Shown here: positions 47,626 through 58,926 of the stretch, piece by piece
Layout of the letters: each line of letters starts with the position of its first letter
Position numbering within the stretch: the first letter of the stretch is position 1
From: Penicillium oxalicum
Lineage: Eukaryota > Ascomycota > Eurotiomycetes > Eurotiales > Aspergillaceae
Assembly: GCF_001723175.1 (NCBI RefSeq)
Contig: NC_064654.1
Coordinates: forward strand, 186,001 to 250,000
Direction of reading: 5' to 3'
DNA length: 64,000 bases
Notes under the pieces: generated by a model
Seen by the model: only the letters and a program-made list of their open reading frames with translations
The model's database searches: none
Told to the model about the DNA's origin: nothing
Position numbers and translations under genes: made by a program

Positions 47626-50600
47626 TTTGGTTGAGAATACGGGTTTCCACTTAGCCCGTCCTCCTGTATACACCCCCATTTGCATTTGACGTGTTGTTCC
47701 ATACTTTTCCATCTCAATTTTTCCGATGATGTGTTATAATTATTTACTGTGTCTGCATACTGGCGACCATTGGCATGAAATGAATTAGCATGTGATCCGA
47801 TGGATCAATTTCACAGGATATTGTCTGGAAGATACAGATCAATAGCCCGCGGTCGCTAAGGTCTAGCTTCATAGTACGATCAGTATCCCTCGACCACTAA
47901 AGATGCATCCCCTCTGAAGAGACTCAATGCTCCGCAGCCATCATAATTTCCCAACACAAAAAGAGAAATTCATCCGGTCTTTGCATTCCAATTCTTTGCC
48001 ACAGGATACTCCAAAAAAACGTTCAAACTCTATGCTTGCAACCCCTCTGAAAACCAGACCATATGGATCACCTTCATAGGTTGCACACAGGCTTCTTCCA
48101 AATCAAGAAATATATGCACTGCATCAAGTCGGACGGAGTGCACGAGATCGTATACTCAGAAAGCCATATCTACTCTCTCTCTCGACTACAAACTGGAGTG
48201 ACCGTGATACGAATCAGAAGACTCGGTATGTAGATGCAACTCAACACTGTCAGAACCAAAATTCCCAGGGATGAGAGCTATTCTGTTGAACATCTGTACA
48301 TAAGTACCTACGTAGCTTATGATTCCCTGAATCTCAAGACTCATGTAGACTTGCTAGAATACAATGGGGACCCATACCTGATCCTACAGCGTACACTTTA
48401 TTTATTCAATGACCTGTCCCCCGTCTGGGGCGTCATTCCGCGGAGAATATCCATTTGTTGGCGGTGCATGATGTGTCTGAAACATTCTCCAATGGTTTGG
48501 ATATCAAACCGGCGAGATTTCTCGTTGGATTTCCAGCAGAGATAAGTACCTACGTGGAAAAAAGCACAATGAAGTCATCTTTAATCGTCAACAGTGTCGT
48601 TGGACTCGCTAGGTAGACAAATTGAACCGAGGGGATAAATAGGAAGACAAGAGAACACTGACAGTCAAAAAAAGAGGGGAAAAAAAGACCATGGGGATTC
48701 AAAAGTGACCCCTATTCTTGTAATCCCCGGATCTAAATGATCTGCTTCGTCGTGGCACAATCTCATGTTGCTTTCTCGCTTTTGGAGTTATTCCAGTGGC
48801 AAGGTAGTCTCGATGAGCTATCATTCTCTGGATTGATCTTGAAAAAGATCTATCCTTCTATCTCTGGACGAATTATCTGTCCGCTCTCGGGTGTGTGAGG
48901 ATATTGATCTGGTTTGGTGTCCGGTCAAGCGTGGGAAATGGTTGGAGGAGACGACTCCGGCGTCGATTTTGAGTCAATAGGACTACCTGCTATTGCGAGA
49001 TATAAAAGCCTAATCATAGCACGGCCTTGTTGTTGAATCGACTGGGCCGTGATCACTGTCCTGAGAATCGCTGGGTGAGTGTGGATATGAAATGGGGATT
49101 GATTGAGATTTTTATCAAAGGAGGTATCTGGAGAGAAAGTTTTTATTGCCTGGATAAGTGAAGAATCCAAAAAGGAAAGGAAGTCCTATGGAACGTAGGG
49201 ACATAGAACTTAAATCAAATATCTTAAGGTACAGACCAGGTGCAACGTCTCGAAAACATGAGTAGTTCGACCGAATCAAGCTCGAGGAATTGAATACCAC
49301 GAGAACTGGTGGGAGGGATAATCACATATGAGGTGTAGGTATCCATCAATGTATATACTAGGTATCAGGCAGGTATTGATCTTCGTGAAGCAACATATAG
49401 GGCAATCAATGGCTATAATGACGAGCACAAATCCATGAAGGGGGTATATTGTCAACGTCTGGATGTACCTAGGCCTACTACATTTATCCTACTAGACGCC
49501 ATTCATCTACTAATCTGCATCTGCTGCCTGCTGTCTGACAGGGACTGATATGAAATTGCGTTATTTCAACTTCGATTTCACCGGGTCAACCGGTTTTAGC
49601 CCTGTGTGTAGATAGTGGCAGTCCCAAACACACGTCTCGGGAACGCTGTCTGGAAGGGACTGGACAGGTGAATTTGTAGGTTCTGATGTAGCCGCGGGAT
49701 AGAGCAGACCGACTAGCTGGTTTGGTCAAGGTTGATATTCCCACAAAAAGAAAATCGAAAAGAGAAGCAATATCCATAATATTCATGAATCTATTCCTTG
49801 CGGATATGAATCGGAATATAGCTCGCACCAGTATCATTCTCCTGCGTGTTTTATGTACGCCTAGATAATCATCCGAGTGAATCTTCTGGACGGAGGAGTC
49901 CTACCAAACGAATCGGGTATTTTCAAATCAACAAGCTGTCCCCATGAGCATCAAATCATTTCCTAAAATTGAAGAGTAAGAAATTAAGCGGTTGCTCTGC
50001 TCGCTTCAGCAACACTCCTCGTGTCCAATAATAACACTCGGGTGATCTAGATCTGGGTTGAACTCATTTACAAGCAAAGAACCCTAGACAACAAATGGCA
50101 GGTTATCCTGTTGACACACGATCGACGCCGAAGACATGATCTTACCGGATTCTAGATAGACTAGAGGGTCAGCAGGGGAATTTTTACGCCAGATACATGA
50201 GTCCCAGCAGGCCCGGCCGAGGTCCGGGAGACTTCACGATGATCAGTCAGCCTATAGAGTCTTCGACATTGCAGGGCTATGAAAATCAAGCGATGATACT
50301 GGCACGATTCTCTGTAAGACTTGCAAGATTTTTGAAGTCTCGGGTTTACTCTGCTGCCCGTGAACTTTGCCCGTGCGAAGTTGACAGCTTTTTCTCGTGC
50401 TCGTGAGCTCTTTGAGCCTGGGATGACGTCGTTTCTCGATGCGAGAGACAAGCCTGGCCATGCACCTGCTGTAGACACTTCCGCGGAGTTTATGGTAAGG
50501 CTTACTGCGCGATGGAATCTCTAGACCCATAGTATTTGTCTTCTTTGTTTCCCTGGTTCCCCCCCCCTTTTTTTCAAAAAATTAATATTTATATATTCTT

Positions 50601-53600
50601 TCTGTCTTTCCATTTCGAAGTACAGTGACCGTGCACACGAATAGAAGCAAGTCTAGTCAATAATGCCAGCGTTGCGCAGTACGACGATCAGGCACTTGTG
50701 GTGAGCAAAACTCATTCTATGAGAGATTTACCGCGAGACTGAAATCAAACGTCAAATTGATCATGGCTATGCACACAATTTATTGACGGGGGAGACTTGC
50801 CGACATGATGTTTCCCGACCAGCGAAACCCGCGAGGAGACAGCCAGCCACTATCGCAATTTCGTCATTAGTTCTTCAGCTATGGCTCTGCCTCAGCCACT
50901 GTTATGTGATCGCAAGGGATGCGATCGATTGAGATCTGTATAGATATCCACACATACTCTACACGTGAATTAATCGGCGTATCCGCAAGGGGCCTCTCCA
51001 CGATCGAGATGGAGTGGACTGACCCGAACATTCTTATGAGCCGTGGCTGAATCTCCGGACGTGCATGATACTCGATACAAGAAGCCCCGGGGAATGAACT
51101 CCTCTCAGGGCCTAGACATCGAACAAGAAGGATCGAACCTTGAAGAGACAGAATTCCTATTTATTTCCGTTCGGGTTCGGACAAGAAACATGTGGGCTGT
51201 TGGATATCAAATCTGCCAAGGAGGCAACGAAGGGACCGCACGTGCAGTATGCGATCTATAGGGAACGGTATTCACAGTGTTGGGTGTAACATGCACTCTT
51301 TATTGGAGTATTTCCTGTACCTGTTCTGAGAGGAGAACTTAAGAACGGAGGAGGATGCAAATGATGGATAGTATTAATGTTGGGCTGGGTCGCGACTAGC
51401 CAGACATACCAAGGTCTCTGTGTGCCATCGATGAGATCCAACTCGGGTTCGTGCTCAAAATGGAATCACGTTGAGCGGTTTTTGCATATGGGGATCATGA
51501 GTTCTTAGGACTGATTTAATTCGCTCTTCACTATGGTCTTATGCTCCCATTGCCCAGGGACTAATGACGATGTAGTCTTTTCTGAGTCCCCGGGCATGTA
51601 CACCTGTCCCCACTCGCTGGCACTTTGGATAGCATGCGACCGTGCGGGCTGAAAGTTTCTAAAATTCTGCAACCTTCTAACCAGGCATTGCGCCCGGGAA
51701 TCCCCAGTCCTCCTCGGTCTTCATGTGCTTCCGACAGCAAAGACGAGAACACGCCTGGAGGGTCAGGAACGCCGCACGAATCGGTGGCGCGCTCGGTTGG
51801 CGTCGCGCGACTTACGGGCGCTATGGCCAGGCGCTCGGGCATGGTGTTTCGATTTCATGAAATCATGATGAACCGAGTCATACTTAATGAGTCACATCCT
51901 GAACACTTCATACTGCAAAAGAGTAGCATAGTCGATGACCACTGGTTTAGAAACCCCTCGTGATTCTTTGTCGCTTGATCAAAATCCCCATGACGCCATT
52001 CTAGGAGGCGCCAAAGTCAAACAAAATAAGGATAGACAAGATTGAACACCCGCGAATTCCAAATGACACGAGGGTCCCAAAGGCTCAGCGACACGAGCCA
52101 ATCGTGGACCATGAGCTGGTGGACAGACGAGGGAGAATCCGCATCCTTCTGTCCTGATTTTGGACTCGCACTAAGCTAGCGTCGTGCGCCTTAGGTGGAG
52201 ACAGGAAGAGAGCCCACCGGGTGGATGTGTGGATGTGTGGATGATCCTCTCGACCTTTGCGGGGGAAACGGGTTGACAGGAGCGGACTCAACTTGGCACC
52301 CCGGCGAGAAGGAGATGGTGTGTGGGAGAGAGAAGGACGATCACTTCAACAATTGGAGCGAACTGCGCGTTCTCCATCTACAGTACACACCACACAATAT
52401 TCATCCGCCATCTAAGCATCCACCGTCTGCTCTGTCGCGGGTGATTTTCAACTTATATTGTCACTGGATGGAGATTTGTTTATATCACCAGGTACGGGGA
52501 TTTGAGGAGTGAAGGATTCCTCTCGACTGCAAGTCACCGCCCGTACCCGATGGTCAGGTGCCATCACATAAGTTCTGTCTTTTCAGCCACGACTCGCCAG
52601 TCACGGGGGGTCAACCCCCCCGTTCCTGACTGACGCAGACCTCTTCCGTCCTTTGGCATTTCTTGTCCACTTGACCTCCTTCCAGACAAGATCGACATAT
52701 CCCAACTGGCACAGTGCGGTCTCCACAAAAGGCTTGAGAACTTGCCAATCAGTCGGCCTCATGTCCTGAGAGGCGCCCCCTACTAACCTTGCCCCACCCT
52801 CAAGCCTCCGAACGACGGAAGGTCCGGGGTAGGATCCAGGTTCAGTCCAGCCGACAGGTTGCTGCACCTCAGGAGGGATCATTGCCAATCTAGGGGCATC
52901 TGGCCGAGTCCCTTCTCTCCTCTTCTCCCTCTTTCCCAGGAACCAACCCAAGCTCAAGCCTTGACTAGTTCGCCTAAACAGGTCCCGGGCTCCAAGCTAA
53001 CTGCCAGACAGTGACCCGTCACCGGTGCTCGGACGCAGCCGATGATAGAGTTGGTCCCCGCCTCGTTGGTCTGGAGCTTTTGTCGTCAAGTGCCAAAAGG
53101 CAAGAGGGAACCAAGTGGTTAGCCGCAAAACTTTCCCCCCATGGGCCCATCGGAAAATGCAGACTCATTTCCCCTCATCCACGAAGTCTAAAAAAACGAA
53201 CAAACCCCCCAAACGTGCCGTCAGCGAGGCGAGCACATGTGAAAGGGGTTCGCGCACCTTAATCCAAAGTGGAGTGGGCTTGAAACTGCCCTGCATCATG
53301 CCGAGGGACCCTCAGAGGCCCTCTCCTGTATACCACGTATGTCACGCCCGCGAGATCGCTATAGCACAATCGCTTTTGTGACGAGAAGTTTCACCCAAAA
53401 TGCTTCGTCGTGGGTTCTCAAAAGAGCGGATGGCCAATGACGATCTCTAGGAAGGAGAAAAAGGTCCGTCTGTTGTCCAAGCTGGCCATCCGTGCGGGTC
53501 AAGCCAATGCCATCATGGAAAATGAATTGACTGGCACCGATGATGGCTCCTCCGTCTGGCAAGCTGCTAGCGCATTCACATGGGTGATCCGTCCCAGTCC

Positions 53601-54012
53601 CTATTCTGCATACCTCGGCGTCGATCTTTCCATCAGTGCGTGCCTTAGCCCGAGGATAGCTCCCCTGTAGTGCAGAAGTGGGCCAAGTGGAGGGTTATGT
53701 CCTAAAACGATATTCACGATGGTCGATCATCTACTCACCAAAATAAAGGCTTGGTGCAGCCCCGGCAAATTGATCTGAGAACGTCCTTGTTCTTCAGCCT
53801 CTTTCTTTCCTCTGATCTTTCGCGGCGATTCGAAAGAGTTTAAGCGATAGACGACAAGAGAAAGGTTCAGAAAGGGGGATCCAAAAATAAGGGACAGGAG
53901 AGATCTGCAAAGAGAGAGAGATATTGACATCCCAAAAGGGGAATCAGACCGGAGACACCACCTAGGAGCAATTGACTTCTGAGGTATACGGCTCTGTCTA
54001 CCATCCAGCATC
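47626..54012. other. 6.4-kb gene-poor region
   Basis: This is the longest stretch without a recognised gene. Its left part (47.6-51 kb) is A/T-rich and stop-rich. The right part (51-53.7 kb) has more balanced composition and a few frames of 80-120 codons, such as 51625-51963 (+), 52601-52957 (-) and 53410-53670 (+). None of these shows a domain or a good exon junction. A short inverted element with CTACGTAG at its centre lies at about 48299-48319. The last 300 bp are the promoter/leader of the repeat-protein gene. Confidence 0.5.
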
Positions 54013-57000
54013 ATGCGGTTCATTCCAGTTTTCGCAACCGCGTTGCTGGCCGTGTCCAATGTCGCGGGAGCTTCACCTCAAGCTGGATCAGCCAGCCCTG
54101 CTCCTGCTGCTCCTGCGACAGATACTGCTGTCGCGCCGACTGTAGACACTCCGGCAAGTCAGGCTCCCAGTCCCAATGCCAACTTTGTCAGCGAACCCGC
54201 AGCTACTACTCAGCCTGCGGCGGCTCAACCTGCCGAGACTCAGCCTGCAGAGACTCAACCACCACCGCCAGCCGATACCCAGCCGCCTAGCAACAACGCT
54301 GGTTCTGGTGACGCTGTCAGCAACGCGCCTCCAGCGAACACCGCCAACAGTCCCTCGGTGGAGAGCACATCCTCACCCGACCCTGTGGCCAGTATCGTGA
54401 ATCCCAGTGCCGGTAACACGGCCCCTGCGGTCACTGTGACCACTGCCGCTCCGAGTGCATCCCCGGCCGAGACTGGTGCGGCACGCGGATCTTCCAGTGA
54501 CTCGGGCAGCTCATCTAGCTCTAGCTCTAGCTCCTCTTCGGCCGCCAATGACGACCTCACGAACAAGCTTAACGGTCTCCTCTCGGGCCTCACTGGAGGC
54601 GGAAGCTCCGGGGGACTCGGTGGTATCTTCTCAGATCTTGACCAGCTTCTCAAGGGCTTGGCGGGACTTCTCGACCCGTCCCTACTTTCGAATATCGAGA
54701 ACACATTCAAATATCTTTCTACCTCGTTAGCCCCTCCCGTGGACAACAATATTCGTGTTCTTCTGTCCAACGACAACACTCAGGCTATTGGAGATCTGAT
54801 CGCCAATGCCAACATGTTGCTCAACAAGAAGAACACCCAGACTTTGAGCAACATCTTGTCCAAGGCAGACGCCCTTCTCAGTGAGAACAACCTAAACAAC
54901 TTGGAGAAGCTGCTCAACAACATCGACAAGGTCAACGATCTGGTCGAAAATGCCGATGCCCTGCTTTCCAAGAACAATGTCAACGCCATCGAGAACCTCG
55001 TGAGCAACGGCAACTCCCTGCTCACGAAGGACTTTGTGGCGAAGACCAACAGTCTCATCAATGCCGCTTCCGATCTTCTCACGCAACAAGTTTCCAACGC
55101 GCTCAAGGAATTGCTGAATGCTCTTGTGCCTCTGCTTCCGCAGGTCAAGAAGCTCTTGACCGACTCGACTCTTGGTGCTATTCAGAACCTGTTGACCAAC
55201 GGCAACGCTCTGCTGAGCCCGGAATTTATCAAGAAGACCAACAGTCTCATCGACGCGGCTTCGAACTTGCTCACTCCAGACGTTTCCAACGCTCTCAAGC
55301 AGCTGCTCAACTCCATCTTGCCCTTGCTCCCCGAGCTCAAGGGTTTCCTCACCAAGGGCACCTTCGATCAAATCACCAACCTGCTATCCAACGGCAACGC
55401 TCTCCTCACCCGGCCTTTCGTCGACCAAACCCACGCACTCATCGACTCCGCCTCTGGTCTGCTTACCAAGGCTAATGTCAACGCTCTGGAGACTTTGCTC
55501 AATTCGCTGGTGCCCTTGTTGCCTGAACTCAAGTCGTTCCTCACCAAGCAGACCTTTGATGAGATTAACAACCTGCTGGCGAACGGCAACTCTCTTCTTA
55601 CCCAAGAGTTTGTACATGAAACCCAGGATCTGGTGAAGGGAGCCTCTGCCTTGTTGACGCCCGATGTCGCCAACGCTCTGAAGACCTTGCTGAACTCGGT
55701 TCTGCCCCTGCTGCCCGAGTTGAAGGCCTTCCTTACCAAGCAGACTTTCGATGAAATCAACAACCTTCTCGTCAATGGCAACTCTCTTCTCACCAAGGAA
55801 TTCGTCCACGAGACCCAGGATCTGATCAAGGGGGCCTCTGCCTTGTTGACGCCCGACGTCGCCAATGCTCTGAAGAGCTTGCTGAACTCGGTTCTGCCCC
55901 TGTTGCCCGAGCTGAAGGACTTCCTGACCAAGGAAACCTTTGACGAGCTGACCAACTTGTTGGTCAATGGCAACGCTCTACTCACCAGGGACTTTGTCAC
56001 TGAGACTCAGGGCCTGGTCAAGGGAGCATCAGCCTTGCTTACTCCCGATGTTGCCAACGCTCTCAAGACCCTGTTGAGCTCCGTCCAGCCACTCCTACCG
56101 GAGCTGAAGAAGTTCCTGACGCCACAGACCTTCTCCGAGCTGAGTAGCCTGCTCTACAGCGGTAGCGAGTTGTTGACGCCCGAATTCACCAACGCGACTC
56201 GGGATCTTGTGACCAATGCCGACCAGCTTCTGACTCCCGAGCTAACGCATTCGCTCAAGGGTATTCTTGACGAGATCACTCCGATCTTGCCGGCAGTCAA
56301 GGGCCTGCTCAGCAAGTCCACCATCGACGAGCTCGTTGCACTCCTGAAGAACGCCAATGACCTTCTGACACCAAGCTCGGTCAAGGAGATCAACTCTCTC
56401 CTGACCAATGCCAATGACCTTCTTACCCCTGGTAGCATCAAGGAGATCAACTCGCTCTTGACCAACGCGAACGACCTTTTGACTCCTGCGTTTGTCAATG
56501 AGACCGAGTCGCTGATCACTGGGGCAAACGATCTGTTGACACCGTACGTTGTGGGCGGCCTGTCTGACCTGCTGAATGGCCTGGTCCCCGTTGTACCAGA
56601 CATCAAGAAGGACTTCTTGAACCACACCACGCTGCAAAACCTCACGTACCTCCTTGGTAATGGAACCACGCTACTGACGCCCAAGTTTGTGAGCGAAACC
56701 AGTGGATTGGTTGATGGAGCTAGCAAGCTGCTCACTCCCACTGTGGTGCGGTATCTCGAAGAGCTGCTCATCGAGATCTACGCCAGCTGGCCCGAGATCA
56801 AGAAACTAGTTTCTCCCGACTCTATCAAGGGCATTGCCGGTCTTTTGACCAACGCGGAGGATCTCCTGACTCCGGAAACCGTCAAGGACCTGAAGAGCCT
56901 GCTCACCGAGGTTGACGGCAGTATGCCCGAGATCAAGAAACTGATCTCCCCAGACTCCATCAAGATGATTTCCGACCTTCTCACCAACGCGGACGACCTC

Positions 57001-57228
57001 TTGACGCCCGAAACCGTCAAGGACCTGAAGGGTCTTCTCACCGAAGTCGACGGAAGCATGCCAGAGATCAAGAGCCTGATTTCACCCGACTCGATCAAGC
57101 GGATCTCTGGCTTGTTGACCAACGCCGAGGATCTTCTGACACCCAAGTTCGTCAATAACACCGCGGAGATTATCACCGATGTGGCTGGTCTACTTCCTGT
57201 TCTTGAAGCTTTGTTGAACAGCCTATAA
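54013..57228 (+). CDS. large secreted protein with 19/45-residue leucine-rich modular repeats
   Basis: This is a single exon of 1071 residues. The signal peptide MRFIPVFATALLAVSNVAGA is followed by about 160 residues rich in Pro, Ala, Ser and Thr with a poly-Ser run, as in O-glycosylated wall or secreted proteins. From about residue 250 to the end the chain is built of amphipathic leucine-rich segments, each starting with LLT or LLS. The pattern is two 19-residue units, one of 29, one of 19, then seven copies of a 64-residue unit (starts at residues 336, 400, 464, 528, 592, 656 and 720). These are followed by 19, 19, 19, 46, 19, 45, 45, 45, 19 and a 12-residue end. The 64-residue unit is itself a 19- plus a 45-residue module. 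No GPI site, catalytic motif or Cys framework is visible. The function is unknown; a wall, surface or lipid-binding role is only a guess. Confidence 0.9.
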   Translation: MRFIPVFATALLAVSNVAGASPQAGSASPAPAAPATDTAVAPTVDTPASQAPSPNANFVSEPAATTQPAAAQPAETQPAETQPPPPADTQPPSNNAGSGDAVSNAPPANTANSPSVESTSSPDPVASIVNPSAGNTAPAVTVTTAAPSASPAETGAARGSSSDSGSSSSSSSSSSSAANDDLTNKLNGLLSGLTGGGSSGGLGGIFSDLDQLLKGLAGLLDPSLLSNIENTFKYLSTSLAPPVDNNIRVLLSNDNTQAIGDLIANANMLLNKKNTQTLSNILSKADALLSENNLNNLEKLLNNIDKVNDLVENADALLSKNNVNAIENLVSNGNSLLTKDFVAKTNSLINAASDLLTQQVSNALKELLNALVPLLPQVKKLLTDSTLGAIQNLLTNGNALLSPEFIKKTNSLIDAASNLLTPDVSNALKQLLNSILPLLPELKGFLTKGTFDQITNLLSNGNALLTRPFVDQTHALIDSASGLLTKANVNALETLLNSLVPLLPELKSFLTKQTFDEINNLLANGNSLLTQEFVHETQDLVKGASALLTPDVANALKTLLNSVLPLLPELKAFLTKQTFDEINNLLVNGNSLLTKEFVHETQDLIKGASALLTPDVANALKSLLNSVLPLLPELKDFLTKETFDELTNLLVNGNALLTRDFVTETQGLVKGASALLTPDVANALKTLLSSVQPLLPELKKFLTPQTFSELSSLLYSGSELLTPEFTNATRDLVTNADQLLTPELTHSLKGILDEITPILPAVKGLLSKSTIDELVALLKNANDLLTPSSVKEINSLLTNANDLLTPGSIKEINSLLTNANDLLTPAFVNETESLITGANDLLTPYVVGGLSDLLNGLVPVVPDIKKDFLNHTTLQNLTYLLGNGTTLLTPKFVSETSGLVDGASKLLTPTVVRYLEELLIEIYASWPEIKKLVSPDSIKGIAGLLTNAEDLLTPETVKDLKSLLTEVDGSMPEIKKLISPDSIKMISDLLTNADDLLTPETVKDLKGLLTEVDGSMPEIKSLISPDSIKRISGLLTNAEDLLTPKFVNNTAEIITDVAGLLPVLEALLNSL
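55018..56361 (+). repeat. seven tandem 192-bp repeats
   Basis: Repeat starts fall at 55018, 55210, 55402, 55594, 55786, 55978 and 56170, spaced exactly 192 bp. Units 4 and 5 are very similar even at the nucleotide level, indicating relatively recent duplication or homogenisation. Outer units have diverged. Confidence 0.9.
56362..56532 (+). repeat. three tandem 57-bp repeats
   Basis: Units start at 56362, 56419 and 56476, each coding 19 residues of the type LLTPxxVKEINSLLTNAND (the third is more diverged). They correspond to the short module of the 192-bp unit. Confidence 0.85.
56728..57132 (+). repeat. three tandem 135-bp repeats
   Basis: Three 45-residue modules start at 56728, 56863 and 56998. 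The last two share LLTPETVKDLK, LLTEVDGSMPEIK and ISPDSIK. They correspond to the long module of the 192-bp unit without an intervening short module. Confidence 0.85.
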
Positions 57229-57897
57229 TCCAGCCGGTCGTCTTGTCCGAGAGATAACTGACTACCTGGGCCAGAGGGGGTGGTCCTCGCCAATCGACCG
57301 ATGAAAGCGGTTCTGGCAAGGTTATCATCACCTAGGTTGGGATGGGAGTTTTGACATGATTTTCATGTGTAAATTTTCTTTTTTTTGGATTCTTATTTCT
57401 CATGATCGAAAGGATCACACAGGACATAGTATGATCTGAGATATGACTTAATGCGTTTAATGATATGACTCGATACTCTGAACTTTTCCTCGTGATCTCT
57501 TGCTATCCGTGTGTGATTGAACAAGTAAATAAGAATCTACAAGTCGAGCCCAGACCCACCGTGCCGCCGTGTGCGGGGGAGAATCGGTAAACTCCAACTG
57601 ACACCGCCTTTGCAAACGCGCAGACTTGAGGAGGACCTGGACATGATTGGGAGCATCTCCGAGCTCCTGCGACATTCTGATTCTACTTTCCACTAACACG
57701 GGAGCTATCTTGAATCCTAGACCTTTGAATCTTTGCTTCTGCGCCCAGTCATTCTTCAGGGGAGGACGGAAAAATCGGCAATTCCATCGACCCGTCCGAG
57801 GAATACCATTACCGTATCGCTCATTTGGACAAAGAGCGAGAGAGACAGAGAGGCAGAACCATCTCTATCCACCCGGACAAAACCACCTCTGCCCGAC
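57229..57897. other. intergenic, no gene seen
   Basis: This is the 3' region of the repeat protein and the promoter of the STEEP1-like gene. Nothing else is recognisable. Confidence 0.55.
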
Positions 57898-58461
57898 ATG
57901 ACCGACACAACACAGATGCAATCGCAATCACAATTGCAAAAACTCCCCATTCGCACCCAACACTGCCGCTTCTGCAACCATCTCCTCCTCTCCACGACCC
58001 GCGATCTATCCACGCTTCCGCGCCGCCAATCCCCCGGTGCTGATTCCGCGCTGATCCTCCCGCTGGAAAAACTACGCAGTTCCGCGGACGAGGCGGACGA
58101 CGAGCAGAATGGTGCGAATTCCGCTACGAGGAACAGCTCCGTCAAACACGTTACGCTGCTTCTTTCCACGACTATTCCTGATCGCCGCGCTACGCTGATC
58201 CGGCGGGAAGACGGGATCGAGAAACGGGTGTTGTTGCGGTGTGGTCGGTGTCGCGTGGTGGTTGGGTATTACTTGGATCGGGTGCATTGGGCGGAGGAAC
58301 GAAAGGGTCAGAATGGGCGGGAGGAGAATGGAGAGGCAGAGGAGGAGGAGGAAAGGCCACCGGCCATGTACGTGCTGCCGGGAGCTTTGGTGGAAACGGA
58401 GAAGATGGGTGGAGAAGGTGAGGGTGAGAAGGAGTGGCGACAGTGGGCGGGAGATGCTTGA
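57898..58461 (+). CDS. STEEP1/CXorf56 (UPF0428) family protein
   Basis: This is a single exon of 187 residues. The N-terminal half has QHCRFCNHLLLSTTRDLSTLPRR with a C-x2-C pair. The middle has TLLLSTTIPDRRATLIRREDG followed by EKRVLLRCGRCRVVVGYYLD with a second C-x2-C pair, and the tail contains MYVLPGALVET. This set is characteristic of the conserved eukaryotic STEEP1 family. Animal members assist ER exit of STING, and the fungal role is not established. The two Cys pairs probably bind zinc. An acidic low-complexity insert (ENGEAEEEEERP) precedes the last motif. The start at 57898 is the ATG nearest the conserved region; the frame is open further upstream but without family-like residues. 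Confidence 0.88.
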   Translation: MTDTTQMQSQSQLQKLPIRTQHCRFCNHLLLSTTRDLSTLPRRQSPGADSALILPLEKLRSSADEADDEQNGANSATRNSSVKHVTLLLSTTIPDRRATLIRREDGIEKRVLLRCGRCRVVVGYYLDRVHWAEERKGQNGREENGEAEEEEERPPAMYVLPGALVETEKMGGEGEGEKEWRQWAGDA

Positions 58462-58926
58462 GGTGTAATGTTAGGAATTGCGTTCATTGGGTTGGAGAGG
58501 AGATCGAAGGGGCAGACGAGTCTTGACAGGAGGTGATCGCGTATGGATCGTGGAGGTTCACGTCGCACAGGCTTCTTTACAAACTCTGGCTCACGTCATT
58601 TGAATTATCAAAATACAGCAAAACAGCTCGACTCGACTTGATCACGAGCGACTGCGATCCTTACGCCCCCGACTGAATTCAATACACATACACATGGTGT
58701 GGTCAATTCAAGAAGCTTGCCGCGCCAAAACAACCCACAGCTGTAGGCAAGGCAGTGTCGAGAAAATCTCACCAAGCTTCCAGTCCTTGCAGTCTGCAAC
58801 CGCAAGGGAGGGGAAAATAAAAAGAGAGAGAAAAAGAAGAGAGAAATAACAGTATCCATGTCCATAACATCAAATCATCAATCACGAAGGGGGAAGGAAA
58901 TGCAAAAAAAAACAACGGAGAGGGTA
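58462..58926. other. convergent 3' region, no gene
   Basis: This short stretch lies between the convergent STEEP1-like and light-chain genes. It has A/G-rich tracts near 58800-58920 and no other feature. Confidence 0.55.

Noticed and set aside
52601..52957. 118-codon frame on the minus strand
   Set aside because: No domain, no clear start, and no splice partner; kept as unexplained rather than called a gene.
53410..53670. 86-codon plus-strand frame upstream of the repeat protein
   Set aside because: No recognisable similarity or exon continuation; insufficient support.
55368..57293. Long open frames antisense to the repeat protein
   Set aside because: Repeat structure copies itself into the complementary frames; the sense frame has signal peptide and full length.
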